Of a DNA stretch of 64,000 nt, positions 50,561 through 59,483 are shown piece after piece. Source of the DNA: Acidimicrobiales bacterium (GTDB lineage: Bacteria > Actinomycetota > Acidimicrobiia > Acidimicrobiales > Aldehydirespiratoraceae); contig JAJCXX010000016.1 in the NCBI GenBank assembly GCA_029263195.1, forward strand, positions 16,494 through 80,493, given 5' to 3'. Below the pieces are notes generated by a model. It did not search any database. It was not told where the DNA came from and saw only the letters and a list, made by a program, of their open reading frames with translations. Within the stretch, counting starts at the first letter, position 1, and every line of letters starts with the position of its first letter. The position numbers and the translations under genes are program-made.

Positions 50561-51736
50561 ATGGCAACCAGAGCTTCGGTCGATGCGGTGATCGTGGGCG
50601 GAGGCATGGCCGGCGTCTCCGTTGGATACTTCTTGGCGGATAGTGGCGCGAGCGTCGCTCTGGTGGAGGCCGAACCCACACTCGCGTTCCACACCACCGG
50701 TCGATCCGCCGCCCAATACCTGGAGAACTACGGCGACGACGTCGTGCGCCGGCTCACCGCCGCGGGACGGCCGTTCTTCGCCGAACCACCAGAACAGTTC
50801 TGCGACTCCGAGCTGTGGTCTCCGCGACCGATGATGCGAGTCGGCGGACCCGAACTGGTGGAGACGTTCCACGCCGAGGCGGCTGCAGCTCAGGTTCTGG
50901 TGCCCTCGACCGAGTTTCTCGACGCGGCCACTGCGCTCCAACGTCACCCGGCCTTGAGGCCTGAGTTGGTGGCCGCGGCGATCTACGAACCCGACGCCAT
51001 GGACCTCGATGTTGCCGGGCTTCATCAGCTCTTCGTTCGGGGGCTTCGTCATCACGGCGGGGCGATCCACGTCTCGAGCCCGGTGGTGGCGGTCGAGCCC
51101 TCCGGTTCCAGATGGCGGGTCACCGCCGGTGATCTCGTCATCGAATGCGGAGTGGTGGTCAACGCATCCGGGGCCTGGGGGGACCGGGTCGCGACCATGG
51201 CCGGCGTCGAGCCGATCGGGCTGCACGCACTGCGCCGGACAGCCTTCGTGGCCCGTATCTCAGACCAGTTCGATCCGTCGACATGGCCGCTCACCGATTT
51301 CGAGTCGCCTGAGCACGGCATGGAGGTCTACTGCAAACCCGAATCCGGTGGCTTGCTGGTGTCGCCGGCCGACGAGACCCCCTCAGACCCCTGCGACGCC
51401 CGCCCCGAAGAACTTGACATAGCGCTGGCGATCGACCGAATCAACACATGGACCACCCTCGACGTGCGTTCCGTGTCGAGTTCATGGGCGGGCCTGAGGA
51501 CGTTCACCGCCAACCGGTCGCTGGTGGCCGGGTTTGCCCCCGATGCCCCCGGATTCTTCTGGCTGGTCGGCCAGGGCGGCTACGGAATCCAGACCGCCCC
51601 GGGCCTCGGCCGAGCCTCCTCCGAGCTGATCCAGTCGGGATCACTACCCAGCGACATCGCTGATCGGGGCGTGACCCCGGGCGATCTGTCAGCCGACCGC
51701 CCCGACCTGTCCGGCGACCTCATCGCCGGTCACTGA
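50561..51736 (+). CDS. DAO-family FAD-dependent oxidoreductase
   Basis: A 391-residue flavoprotein of the D-amino-acid oxidase/glycine oxidase family. FAD motif VIVGGGMAGVSVGYFLADSG near the N-terminus with VEAEP at the end of strand 2; VVNASGAWGD; and a C-terminal GQGGYGIQTAPG that binds the flavin. It probably oxidises a small amino acid or amine. It follows the GH15 gene by 10 bases and may be co-transcribed, but no common role is evident. The next gene (GH63) is convergent. Confidence 0.85.
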   Translation: MATRASVDAVIVGGGMAGVSVGYFLADSGASVALVEAEPTLAFHTTGRSAAQYLENYGDDVVRRLTAAGRPFFAEPPEQFCDSELWSPRPMMRVGGPELVETFHAEAAAAQVLVPSTEFLDAATALQRHPALRPELVAAAIYEPDAMDLDVAGLHQLFVRGLRHHGGAIHVSSPVVAVEPSGSRWRVTAGDLVIECGVVVNASGAWGDRVATMAGVEPIGLHALRRTAFVARISDQFDPSTWPLTDFESPEHGMEVYCKPESGGLLVSPADETPSDPCDARPEELDIALAIDRINTWTTLDVRSVSSSWAGLRTFTANRSLVAGFAPDAPGFFWLVGQGGYGIQTAPGLGRASSELIQSGSLPSDIADRGVTPGDLSADRPDLSGDLIAGH

Positions 51737-51793
51737 GCCTGCCAACTTGTCGGACCCACCCGCAAGACCAGTCGGCAGTCGGAGCTACGACGA

Positions 51794-52960
51794 CTACTGC
51801 TCAGCCATCACAAGAGCGAGTCCTGTCCACGATTGCGGTATCGCTCCCCCACCCTCACCTGTGTCCCCGTCCCAGTACTCGGCAAAGCCAGAGCGGTCGG
51901 CCCCGCGAATTGTGCCAAGACGAATCTTCTCGGCCGCCGACTGTTCGGTCTCGCGCGGTGATGATTTGGTTGCGACCCAGAGAAGATATGCGAGCTGCGG
52001 CCACACGGGACCCCGCCAGTAGGTTCGCGGGTCGTAGCTGGGTTCCTCTCGGTGCACTCCACGCGGTCCGAAGGCCGAACCATGAGCAGCCTGGTCGACC
52101 AGAGAGGCGACCGCGGCCACGCGTTGATCAGCATCAGGCACTACCAACAAGGGCAGTAGCCCTTCGGCGGTGCGAGCCCGGCCGGACCCGACCTCGGTCG
52201 GCCCGGCGTCGATCCACGTGGCCAGCGACTCATCCCACCGTGTGGCGAGGGCATCGGCAAGATCGGACGCGGCAGCACCAAGCCGAGACTCACCGGTGAC
52301 CGAATACAACTCGACCGCGTTGAACGCCACAAGCGCATTGAATCCGACCGGGGCAACGGGGAACTGGCGATTGCCGAGCGGCTCGCCACGATCGCCGCGC
52401 ACAATCGTCTCGATGAGTTGATGCTTCCGTACTCGCCAGCGGGCCAGATCGAAACCGGTTCCGGGGCACAGGTCGTCCCACCTCGGTGAGTCATCGCAGC
52501 CCGTCTCCCATGGATGAACCACTCGAATCAGCCCAGAATCGTCCCGGGAACGGGAATCGGTCAGGAAACAGATGCCGTCAGAGGCTCGTGCCACGAGTTC
52601 ATCCGGGACATCAACCCCCTGGCGGACAAGCTCGGCCACCACATGGCCATACATCGGTGGCTGCGTTATCGACGAGGCACCCGACCGCTTCCACAGACGC
52701 AGAGCTGCACTGGGATCACTCTGATACCCCATGTGAGCCACAAATCCAGTCTCATCCTGTGTCGACATTGCCTGGTGCAGCTCGAGCACGGCACGATCCG
52801 GTTGATCGAGGGCACACCAGATGAGGGCATGAAAGCAACTGTCCCACAACCACATCCAGGGATAGGTCTCCAAGTTCGGGGAGGTGTAACCGTGATCTGT
52901 CCACGCCGCTTGCATGACGGATTCCACCCTGTCGTACAAGGACGGGACCTCAGATGGCAT
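51794..52960 (-). CDS. GH63/MGH1-like glycoside hydrolase
   Basis: A 388-residue alpha-toroid glycosidase of the MGH1-like GH63 group, which includes mannosylglycerate and glucosylglycerate hydrolases. Visible: YPWMWLWDSCFHALIWC with the catalytic Asp, DETGFVAHM, PPMYGHVV and the end GEGGGAIPQSWTGLAL. There is no signal peptide. The ATG 52960 overlaps the ABC ATPase stop by 11 bases; longer readings run into the ATPase gene. It is the last gene of the sugar import unit and should hydrolyse the imported glucoside. Confidence 0.85.
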   Translation of the reverse strand: MPSEVPSLYDRVESVMQAAWTDHGYTSPNLETYPWMWLWDSCFHALIWCALDQPDRAVLELHQAMSTQDETGFVAHMGYQSDPSAALRLWKRSGASSITQPPMYGHVVAELVRQGVDVPDELVARASDGICFLTDSRSRDDSGLIRVVHPWETGCDDSPRWDDLCPGTGFDLARWRVRKHQLIETIVRGDRGEPLGNRQFPVAPVGFNALVAFNAVELYSVTGESRLGAAASDLADALATRWDESLATWIDAGPTEVGSGRARTAEGLLPLLVVPDADQRVAAVASLVDQAAHGSAFGPRGVHREEPSYDPRTYWRGPVWPQLAYLLWVATKSSPRETEQSAAEKIRLGTIRGADRSGFAEYWDGDTGEGGGAIPQSWTGLALVMAEQ

Positions 52961-54116
52961 TCCCGCCCTCGGCATCGAAGAAGTGCAGGCGGGCCGGGTC
53001 CATCCGGAGCTCGATCTTCTCGCTGATCGCGAAACTCTCGCGCGGTCCGAACTTGGCGACCGCCAGCTCGGCGAGGACATCGCCCTCGGCCGAGAGATCC
53101 TCCATGTCGGGATCGCCAGTGGCGGCAAGCGGTGCTCCGGGATCGAAGTGAACCAGGATCTCTGAGCCGAGAGGCTCCACCAGCCCGACCGTGGCGCTGA
53201 GAGCCGGCCATTCCTGGTTGTCGACTCCGCCAATAGCCAAGTCTTCTGGCCTGATTCCGATCACCACTTCACGCCCTGAGAACTCGGCCAGGTCGGGGAC
53301 CCGAGCCACTGTCTCAGCCTCCAACTCCACACTTTGCTCTCCGATTCGCACGGATGCTGTCGTCTCGCCAATCGTGACGCCTGCCTGCCACAGATTCATC
53401 GGTGGTGAACCAATGAATCCGGCGACAAACAGGTTGGCCGGAGTGTCGTACAACACCTGGGGGGTATCGACCTGTTGCAGCAGACCGTCGCGAATGACCG
53501 CTACCCGATCCCCCAGGGTCATCGCCTCTACCTGATCGTGCGTCACGTAGAGAGTGGTCACTCCAAGCTCGGCTTGGATCCGCGATATTTCAGCTCTCAT
53601 CTTCACTCTGAGCTTGGCGTCGAGATTGGACAGCGGCTCGTCGAGCAGGAATATCGAGGGGTTCCGAATGATCGCCCGACCCATCGCGACCCGCTGCCGC
53701 TGTCCTCCCGACAGGTTGGCCGGTCGCGAATCGAGAAGCTTCTCGAGCTCGAGCACACTTGCGGCCCGGCTGACGCGCTCAGCGATTTCGGTTTTGGGGA
53801 CCTTGGCCACCTTGAGAGCGAATCCGATATTCTCCCGCACGCTCATGTGGGGGTAGAGAGCGTAGTTCTGGAAGACCATCGCCACGTCACGTTCCTTGGG
53901 CCGCAGGTTGTTGACCACTTTGTCGCCGATCTTCAGGGTGCCGTCGGTGATCTCCTCGAGCCCGGCGATCATTCGCATTGCTGTGGACTTTCCGCAACCA
54001 GAAGGCCCGACAAGAACCAGAAGTTCGCCGTCGCTGATGGTGAGGCTCAGATCCGATACAGCCCGAAACCCGTTTGGATAGACCTTCCCGATGCTCTCCA
54101 ATCTGACCTCAGCCAT
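52950..54116 (-). CDS. CUT1 sugar ABC transporter ATPase (MsmK/UgpC-like)
   Basis: A 388-residue ATPase. Walker A GPSGCGKST at 37-45, signature LSGGQRQRVA, Walker B FLLDEPLSNLDAKLR and the MalK-type C-terminal regulatory/OB (TOBE) domain with VVIGIRPEDLAI are present. It powers the MalFG-like permeases encoded upstream. It is followed by the GH63 gene with an 11-base overlap (ATGCCATCTGA). Acid residues at the C-terminus resemble other CUT1 ATPases. Confidence 0.93.
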   Translation of the reverse strand: MAEVRLESIGKVYPNGFRAVSDLSLTISDGELLVLVGPSGCGKSTAMRMIAGLEEITDGTLKIGDKVVNNLRPKERDVAMVFQNYALYPHMSVRENIGFALKVAKVPKTEIAERVSRAASVLELEKLLDSRPANLSGGQRQRVAMGRAIIRNPSIFLLDEPLSNLDAKLRVKMRAEISRIQAELGVTTLYVTHDQVEAMTLGDRVAVIRDGLLQQVDTPQVLYDTPANLFVAGFIGSPPMNLWQAGVTIGETTASVRIGEQSVELEAETVARVPDLAEFSGREVVIGIRPEDLAIGGVDNQEWPALSATVGLVEPLGSEILVHFDPGAPLAATGDPDMEDLSAEGDVLAELAVAKFGPRESFAISEKIELRMDPARLHFFDAEGGNAI

Positions 54117-54155
54117 TCGTGACTCCCTGATACCTGTTAGGTGTGCGACGACACA

Positions 54156-55022
54156 TCAGCCCTTTACCCCACCCGAAGTGAGTCCTTCGGAGAAGAACCT
54201 CTCAGCCAGAAAGAAAAGAATGATGACCGGAATGGTGATGATGACCGAACCTGCCATGAGCATGGTTCTCGGAACTTCGGTTGTGTCGAGTTGCTGCACC
54301 GCCAACGGCAGAGTCCACAAGTCTGGCTTGTCGAGCAAGAACAACAGAGCGAACAGAAACTCGTTCCAGGCGATCATGAACACGTAGAGCGCTACCGATG
54401 CAACGGCCGGGGCCGACAGCGGAAGCGTGATCTTCCGAATGACGCCGAACTGAGACAGGCCATCGATCAAACCTGCCTCCTCGAGGCTTCGCGGGATCGT
54501 CTGGAAGTAGCTCCGCAACATGTAGAGCGCCACAGGTACGGTCTGAGCGACGTAGACGATGATCAGGCCCAATAGCGAGTCTCGCAGTCCGATCCGACTA
54601 AAGATGACAAACAGCGGGATCGCTATGACCACGGCTGGAAACATGTAGACAAGGAGAATCCCCGCGCTCACGGCACGCTTTCCAAAGAAGTTGAGCCGGG
54701 CTGCGGCGTATGCGGCGAAGGTCGACAGTACGACGGTGATCGTCACGGTGATGAGAGCCACGATGCCCGAGTTGACGATGAACTTCATGAAACCTCGCCC
54801 GCCATCGCTCTCGGATCGGAGAATGTCGCGGTAGGGGCGAAACGACTTGAACTGATTCCAGCTCGGGAAGATGTCGGTGGGATCCTTCAGCACCTCTTCG
54901 ATCGGCTTGAACGAAAGCGTCACCATGTAGAGAAGCGGGAAGACGGTGATGACCAAGAAGAAGGCCACACTCATCCACTTGACGGCTCCAAACAGACGTT
55001 CCTCGAACGTGTCTCTGGTCAT
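54156..55022 (-). CDS. CUT1 sugar ABC transporter permease (MalG-like)
   Basis: A 288-residue inner-membrane permease with about six helices. The EAA loop SLEEAGLIDGLSQFGVIRKI, which contacts the ATPase, is visible. A typical MalG start MTRDTFEERL is used; ATG 55022 overlaps the malF-like stop (ATGA). The C-terminus ends in SGGVKG, common in this group. It pairs with the next upstream gene to form the membrane channel. Confidence 0.92.
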   Translation of the reverse strand: MTRDTFEERLFGAVKWMSVAFFLVITVFPLLYMVTLSFKPIEEVLKDPTDIFPSWNQFKSFRPYRDILRSESDGGRGFMKFIVNSGIVALITVTITVVLSTFAAYAAARLNFFGKRAVSAGILLVYMFPAVVIAIPLFVIFSRIGLRDSLLGLIIVYVAQTVPVALYMLRSYFQTIPRSLEEAGLIDGLSQFGVIRKITLPLSAPAVASVALYVFMIAWNEFLFALLFLLDKPDLWTLPLAVQQLDTTEVPRTMLMAGSVIITIPVIILFFLAERFFSEGLTSGGVKG

Positions 55023-55966
55023 TCGGCCTGATCCTCGCTGTAGAACCACTTGAAGTAGATGGCGACGGCTAGGCCCAGAATCCCCGCCAGGATTATCGAC
55101 AACGCCGCGGCCGAGCCCGCGTCACCACGCCCCCGGAGCCAATCGATGATCGAAACAGTGATCACTTTGGTTCCGGCCGCACCTCCGGTTAGGAGGAAAA
55201 TGTCGTCGAACTTGTTGAACGTCCAGATGAATCGCAACAGGAAAAGAGTGGACAAGACCCCCTTCATCTGGGGCATGGTGATATAGCGGAAGTACTGGCT
55301 CAGCGTGGCCCCATCAATGAGAGCGGCCTCCTCGAGTTCAGCCGGTATGGCCTGAAGCCGAGCGAGTAGAAACAGATAGGCGAAGGGGAAGTACCGCCAT
55401 GCTTCGAACAGAATTACGGTTGTCAGCGCAAGCGGAATCGTCTGGTGAAAGCCGAACAACGAGATTTCGTGATCACGCGATCCCAAGAAGTTGACACGGT
55501 TTCCGCCGGCATCGACGATCCATCGGTTGAGAATCCCGAAAGAGGGATCGAGCATCATTCGCCAGACGAACGTGACCGCGATGACCGGAGCGATGTAGGG
55601 GAACAGCATGAGTCCCCGGACCATGGAACGACCAATGAAGGCCTTCTTGACAACCATGGCCGCCCAGAGCCCCATTCCCACCGAGAGAACGGTGCCTCCG
55701 ATCGCGTAGTAGAAGGTCGTTCGTATGGTTTCCCAGAATCCCCGCACCCCGGTGACCCTTGAGTAGTTGCGGCTGGAGAATTCGAAATCCAGGAAGCTGA
55801 AGTCGCGCAGTTCGATCAGACGAACGCGGCGTGTGCTGAGCACAGCGTTCCAGATGACCGGCAACACGACCAGAGAAGCGACGACCAAGACCGCTGGTAG
55901 AACCATCGCCCATCCCAGCCGCTGTTCACGCTGCGCCAGCGTGGTCTCATGCTTGACTCGCCGCAA
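55019..55966 (-). CDS. CUT1 sugar ABC transporter permease (MalF-like)
   Basis: A 315-residue permease with about six helices. It has the EAA loop LEEAALIDGATLSQYFRYIT. The N-terminal helix QREQRLGWAMVLPAVLVVA is typical. It lies between the binding-protein gene, 104 bases upstream with a hairpin in the gap, and the MalG-like gene (ATGA overlap). The sugar cannot be read from the permease. Confidence 0.92.
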   Translation of the reverse strand: MRRVKHETTLAQREQRLGWAMVLPAVLVVASLVVLPVIWNAVLSTRRVRLIELRDFSFLDFEFSSRNYSRVTGVRGFWETIRTTFYYAIGGTVLSVGMGLWAAMVVKKAFIGRSMVRGLMLFPYIAPVIAVTFVWRMMLDPSFGILNRWIVDAGGNRVNFLGSRDHEISLFGFHQTIPLALTTVILFEAWRYFPFAYLFLLARLQAIPAELEEAALIDGATLSQYFRYITMPQMKGVLSTLFLLRFIWTFNKFDDIFLLTGGAAGTKVITVSIIDWLRGRGDAGSAAALSIILAGILGLAVAIYFKWFYSEDQAE

Positions 55967-56016
55967 CGGTCGTTTCCCCTCTCTCAGATTGGCACCATAC
56001 GCGCACGATCAGTTGG

Positions 56017-56048
56017 CCGGGGGTGGAGTGGGGGAACTCCCCCCCCGG
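56017..56048 (-). promoter_or_regulatory. Intercistronic hairpin after the sugar-binding protein gene
   Basis: A 13-position stem (12 pairs) with a six-base loop lies between the binding-protein stop and the malF-like start. No T-run follows. Such hairpins after binding-protein genes protect the upstream mRNA and let the binding protein be made in excess over the permeases; here that is inference. Confidence 0.5.
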
Positions 56049-56070
56049 CACTGAGTCGACAAACGGTGGA

Positions 56071-57549
56071 TCAGCCGTCAGCGAGGAGACCCAGCTCCTC
56101 TTCGGCCGCAGCCTGGATTTCCGCGGCGGCCTCCTCAGCGTCCAATCGACCATCGATCACATCGGCTACTGCTTGGGGAACGGGTAGAGACGTGTAGATG
56201 GCTGACACCAACTCACCTTGACCCTGGGTGAACCCCCAGCGACTGAAGTTGTTGCTGCCTTCGATGAGAGTGCTCATGACCTCATCGCCGTAGAACTCCG
56301 ACAGGTTGGCCTGACGGTCGACGCCGGTCTCCAGTGCGGTCCATCCGTCGACATACTCCGTCGGGTTGTCGGCGGTGCCGCGACGCATGGGGAACTTGCC
56401 CTCAGGTGAAGTCGACAGCCAATCGATGTAGCCATCGCTCAGCCAGAACTCGATGAAGGATTGCGCTGCCGGAACGTCGGCGTCGACGGTGATGCCCAGG
56501 TAGGAGACCTGCCCGTATTGGGCTGGACTTCCGCTCGGACCACTGAACGCTGGGACGATTCCGGAGTTTTCGGCCAAGTACGCAGGGTTGTCTCCGCACT
56601 CGTCGCAGGCCGGGAATGCCGAGTCTCTGAGGCCGGCCATCTCGTCCATGATGAACGGCGACCAGACGATCATTCCAGCTTGTCCGGCGAAGTAGGTCGC
56701 CCGTGTGGACACCACGTCTTGAACGCCACCAGGACTCGACTCCATCAGAGTGGAGAAGAAGTCGATCGCCTCCACACAGTTGGGGCTGTCGAGGGTGACA
56801 GCTCCGCTCGCATCGGCGAGTTCGCAGCCGTTGGCCAGAGCGAAGTGCTCAAACGTCTGCTGCGTGAACACTGCCGATGCGTCGGTGGCGGCGGTAATCC
56901 CGAAGAAGTCGCTGCCGGGATCGTTCAAGGTTGTCGCGGCCTCGGAGATCTTCGCGTAGGTGGTGGGAGCGTCGAGCCCGGCGGCGTCGAACAGATCCTT
57001 GCGATAGACCAACAGCTGACCCCATCCGTCCGACGGTACTGCCGCGGCACTGCCGTCGACGGTCACCAGATCGAGAGCGCCCTGTGAGAATGTGTCGGCT
57101 CCAAGTCGTTCCACAACCTCGGCACTTGCTTCGGAATTCAGTAGACCCTGCGCTGTCCAGCCCACTGTGAAGTCGACCGGGTGGAATACCACGTCGGGAA
57201 GTGTCCCCGATGCCGCATTGGCAACCATCAGTGACGGAAGCTGTCCCTCATCGGCGGCAACCAGGACCACTTCGATTCCAGTTTCCGCAGTGAACCTCTC
57301 GATGATTCCCTTGGTGATCTCAAGCCTCGCCGGCTGGGTTTCAGTGCTCCAGAAGGTGATCGGATCGATGCTCACGGTCTCGCCCGGGACCTCAACTTCT
57401 ACCGTTGCTCCCGGCACCTCAACTTCGACGATTGAGGTGACGGTCACGGGGGTATCACTCGCTGATCCTCCATCGTCACCGCACGCCGCCGCTACCAGGC
57501 TGAAACCTGCCAGAGCAGCCACAACTACTTTCCAACGTCTCGCTTTCAT
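56071..57549 (-). CDS. Extracellular sugar-binding lipoprotein (CUT1)
   Basis: A 492-residue family 1 solute-binding protein. Signal peptide with lipobox VAAAC (Cys23). A linker of repeated VEVEVPGxTV units (about 38-58) leads into the binding domain: ITKGIIERFTAETGIEV, PDVVFHPVDFTVGWTAQGLL, LLVYRKDLFDAAGLDAPTTY. It catches a sugar or glucoside outside the membrane and passes it to the permeases. ATG 57549 has GGAGGG 8 bases upstream. It is the first gene of the transport unit, divergent from the GH13 gene. Confidence 0.92.
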   Translation of the reverse strand: MKARRWKVVVAALAGFSLVAAACGDDGGSASDTPVTVTSIVEVEVPGATVEVEVPGETVSIDPITFWSTETQPARLEITKGIIERFTAETGIEVVLVAADEGQLPSLMVANAASGTLPDVVFHPVDFTVGWTAQGLLNSEASAEVVERLGADTFSQGALDLVTVDGSAAAVPSDGWGQLLVYRKDLFDAAGLDAPTTYAKISEAATTLNDPGSDFFGITAATDASAVFTQQTFEHFALANGCELADASGAVTLDSPNCVEAIDFFSTLMESSPGGVQDVVSTRATYFAGQAGMIVWSPFIMDEMAGLRDSAFPACDECGDNPAYLAENSGIVPAFSGPSGSPAQYGQVSYLGITVDADVPAAQSFIEFWLSDGYIDWLSTSPEGKFPMRRGTADNPTEYVDGWTALETGVDRQANLSEFYGDEVMSTLIEGSNNFSRWGFTQGQGELVSAIYTSLPVPQAVADVIDGRLDAEEAAAEIQAAAEEELGLLADG

Positions 57550-57654
57550 ACTCAGTCCCTCCTTGATGGCCCCAGCCCCCGTAGAGGTAGCTGAGGAAGT
57601 CACAACCTCGTCCAACCCGGATCGGCCGAACAATCGGTCACCGGTTGGCTCTTC

Positions 57655-57672
57655 ACAAGTCCCCCGACTTGT
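57655..57672. promoter_or_regulatory. Perfect dyad, candidate operator of the sugar locus
   Basis: ACAAGTC-CCCC-GACTTGT, a perfect 7-4-7 inverted repeat, lies three bases behind the predicted -10 of the transport unit, so it covers the expected start site. Single CAAGT/ACTTG half-sites recur at 57702-57706 (inside the -35 region) and 57758-57762 (at the GH13 start). It is a good candidate for the GntR-type regulator encoded at 59484. Binding is inference. Confidence 0.6.
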
Positions 57673-57675
57673 CGT

Positions 57676-57704
57676 ACCCTAGCGACATATCTACCGTTGC
57701 TCAA
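57676..57704 (-). promoter_or_regulatory. Predicted promoter of the sugar import unit
   Basis: On the minus strand TTGAGC (57699-57704) and TAGGGT (57676-57681) are separated by exactly 17 bases. The start site would fall in the adjacent dyad, giving a leader of about 120 bases before the binding-protein ATG. Confidence 0.5.
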
Positions 57705-57719
57705 GTGTAAATTCCGATA

Positions 57720-57747
57720 TTGATCTTCCTTATTGTCATGCTAGAGT
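57720..57747 (+). promoter_or_regulatory. Predicted promoter of the GH13-regulator-GH3 unit
   Basis: TTGATC (57720-57725) and TAGAGT (57742-57747) with a 16-base spacer. The start site would be near 57754, only a few bases before the TTG start codon, so the message may be almost leaderless. This would explain why no ribosome-binding site is visible. Confidence 0.45.
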
Positions 57748-57759
57748 GAGTATATCAAC

Positions 57760-59454
57760 TTGCGATCCGACAGTCTCTCAGCCAAATCTCCATGGAATTC
57801 GCTGCTGGCGTCCCTCTACGGATCATCCGTGGCGGCGAAGGCCGAACCGGATATTGCGAGCTTGCTCGACCTCCACCACCCTGATCACGGGAATCAGATT
57901 CAGCCTTGGAACGAGCGAGATGCCTGGCTGATCACGTATCCGGATCAGTTCCAGCGCGGTGGGGAGTCGGCCCTCAGAACGCTTCGTCACTTCTACGACA
58001 CTCATCTGTCCGACGTGCTCAACGGCATTCACCTGCTGCCATTCTTCCCCTGGTCATCCGACGACGGCTTCTCGATCACCGACTACACCAAGGTTGACGA
58101 GCGCTACGGGACATGGGCCGACGTCGAGTCGATCGCCGAACACTCCAGGCTGATGATCGACGTGGTGGCCAACCATCTCTCCTCTGGGAGCGACTGGTTC
58201 GCCGGCTGGCTCGAAGACAGACCCGGTTTCGAAGGGCTCTTCCGAACAGCAGAACCCGCCACTGATCTGAGCCGCGTCGTCCGAGCTCGCGAGCACCCCT
58301 TGCTCACGAGGTTCGAATCTGCATCTGGTCCTCGATGGGTTTGGACCACGTTTTCCGCTGATCAGGTCGACCTCGACTATCGGGATCCTCGGACACTGCT
58401 GAGGGTCCTCGAAGTGCTCCTCGACTACGCGAAGCGCGGCGTCGACATGATCAGGCTCGACGCAGTCGGCTTCTTGTGGAAGGACGAAACCACTGCCTCG
58501 CTGAGTCTGCGCGAGACCCACCTGGTGGTTCAGTTCCTTCGCGCTTGTCTCGATGTGACCTACCCCCACGTGTTGCTCATCACAGAGACCAACGTGCCGC
58601 ACGCCGAGAACGTTTCCTATTTCGGGGCCGACGGCGAACGAGAGGCTCAAGCCGTGTATCAATTCCCTCTCCCGCCTCTCGTCCTGCACACCTTTCTCAC
58701 CGGCGACGCCTCAGCTCTCAGCGAGTGGGCCGCCTCGGTCGATCCGCCGTCGGAGGGCACCACCTACCTCAACATGCTCGCCACCCACGACGGAGTCGGA
58801 TTGCGGCCCATCGAAGGGATCCTCGACCGGGACGCTGTTGACAGGCTCGTCGCGGCGACCACCCAATCGGGGGGAGAGGTCAACCGTCGACAGGTCGTCG
58901 ATGGTGAGTCGAGTCCCTATGAGCTGAATGCGACCTGGTTCGACTTGGTCCGCGGCAGCTCCACCGACAGCGACGCAATGGCCCGTCATCTCGCGTCACA
59001 TGCAGTCCTCCTCGGACTTCGAGGTGTGCCAGCCATCTATGTGCACTCCCTCTTCGCCACCAAGAATGACCAAGGCACTGCCGCGAGATCGGGGGAGGCT
59101 CGAGGTATCAATCGGCACAAGTTTGTCGACGTCGCCAAACTCGAGTCCCAGCTCGCCGAGCCGCTATCCGAGGCCGCCGGCTCCCTTCGAGGAATCAGCA
59201 ACATGCTTCGCTGGCGCCAGACAAGCCGCTCGTTCGACCCCGAAGCCGGTCAGCGGATTCTTGATCTCCCCAGACAAGTCGTCGGCATCGAGCGAACCGG
59301 CCCCGATGGCTCGGTCGCACGCGTGTATGTCAACACGAGCCCAGAGACGGTCAGAGTAGATAATGTGCCGGGGAGTGAAGTTCGGGGATGGCGCTGGTCC
59401 GACCAGGATTCTCGAATTGAACTCGGACCATGGGGAGCGGCTTGGCTGCTCTGA
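57760..59454 (+). CDS. GH13_18 glucoside phosphorylase (sucrose phosphorylase family)
   Basis: A 564-residue GH13 enzyme. The segment LLPFFPWSSDDGFSITDY is characteristic of the GH13_18 phosphorylases (sucrose, glucosylglycerol and glucosylglycerate phosphorylases). Catalytic residues: nucleophile Asp234 (IRLDAVGF), acid/base Glu276 (ITETNVPH) and stabiliser Asp344 (ATHDG). No signal peptide, so it acts on the imported sugar in the cytoplasm to give glucose-1-phosphate. The start is taken as TTG 57760; no better one is in frame upstream. Its partner genes favour glucosylglycerate or a similar glucoside over sucrose. Confidence 0.88.
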   Translation: MRSDSLSAKSPWNSLLASLYGSSVAAKAEPDIASLLDLHHPDHGNQIQPWNERDAWLITYPDQFQRGGESALRTLRHFYDTHLSDVLNGIHLLPFFPWSSDDGFSITDYTKVDERYGTWADVESIAEHSRLMIDVVANHLSSGSDWFAGWLEDRPGFEGLFRTAEPATDLSRVVRAREHPLLTRFESASGPRWVWTTFSADQVDLDYRDPRTLLRVLEVLLDYAKRGVDMIRLDAVGFLWKDETTASLSLRETHLVVQFLRACLDVTYPHVLLITETNVPHAENVSYFGADGEREAQAVYQFPLPPLVLHTFLTGDASALSEWAASVDPPSEGTTYLNMLATHDGVGLRPIEGILDRDAVDRLVAATTQSGGEVNRRQVVDGESSPYELNATWFDLVRGSSTDSDAMARHLASHAVLLGLRGVPAIYVHSLFATKNDQGTAARSGEARGINRHKFVDVAKLESQLAEPLSEAAGSLRGISNMLRWRQTSRSFDPEAGQRILDLPRQVVGIERTGPDGSVARVYVNTSPETVRVDNVPGSEVRGWRWSDQDSRIELGPWGAAWLL

Positions 59455-59483
59455 GAGACGAGCCCTACCAAGGACGTCAACCG

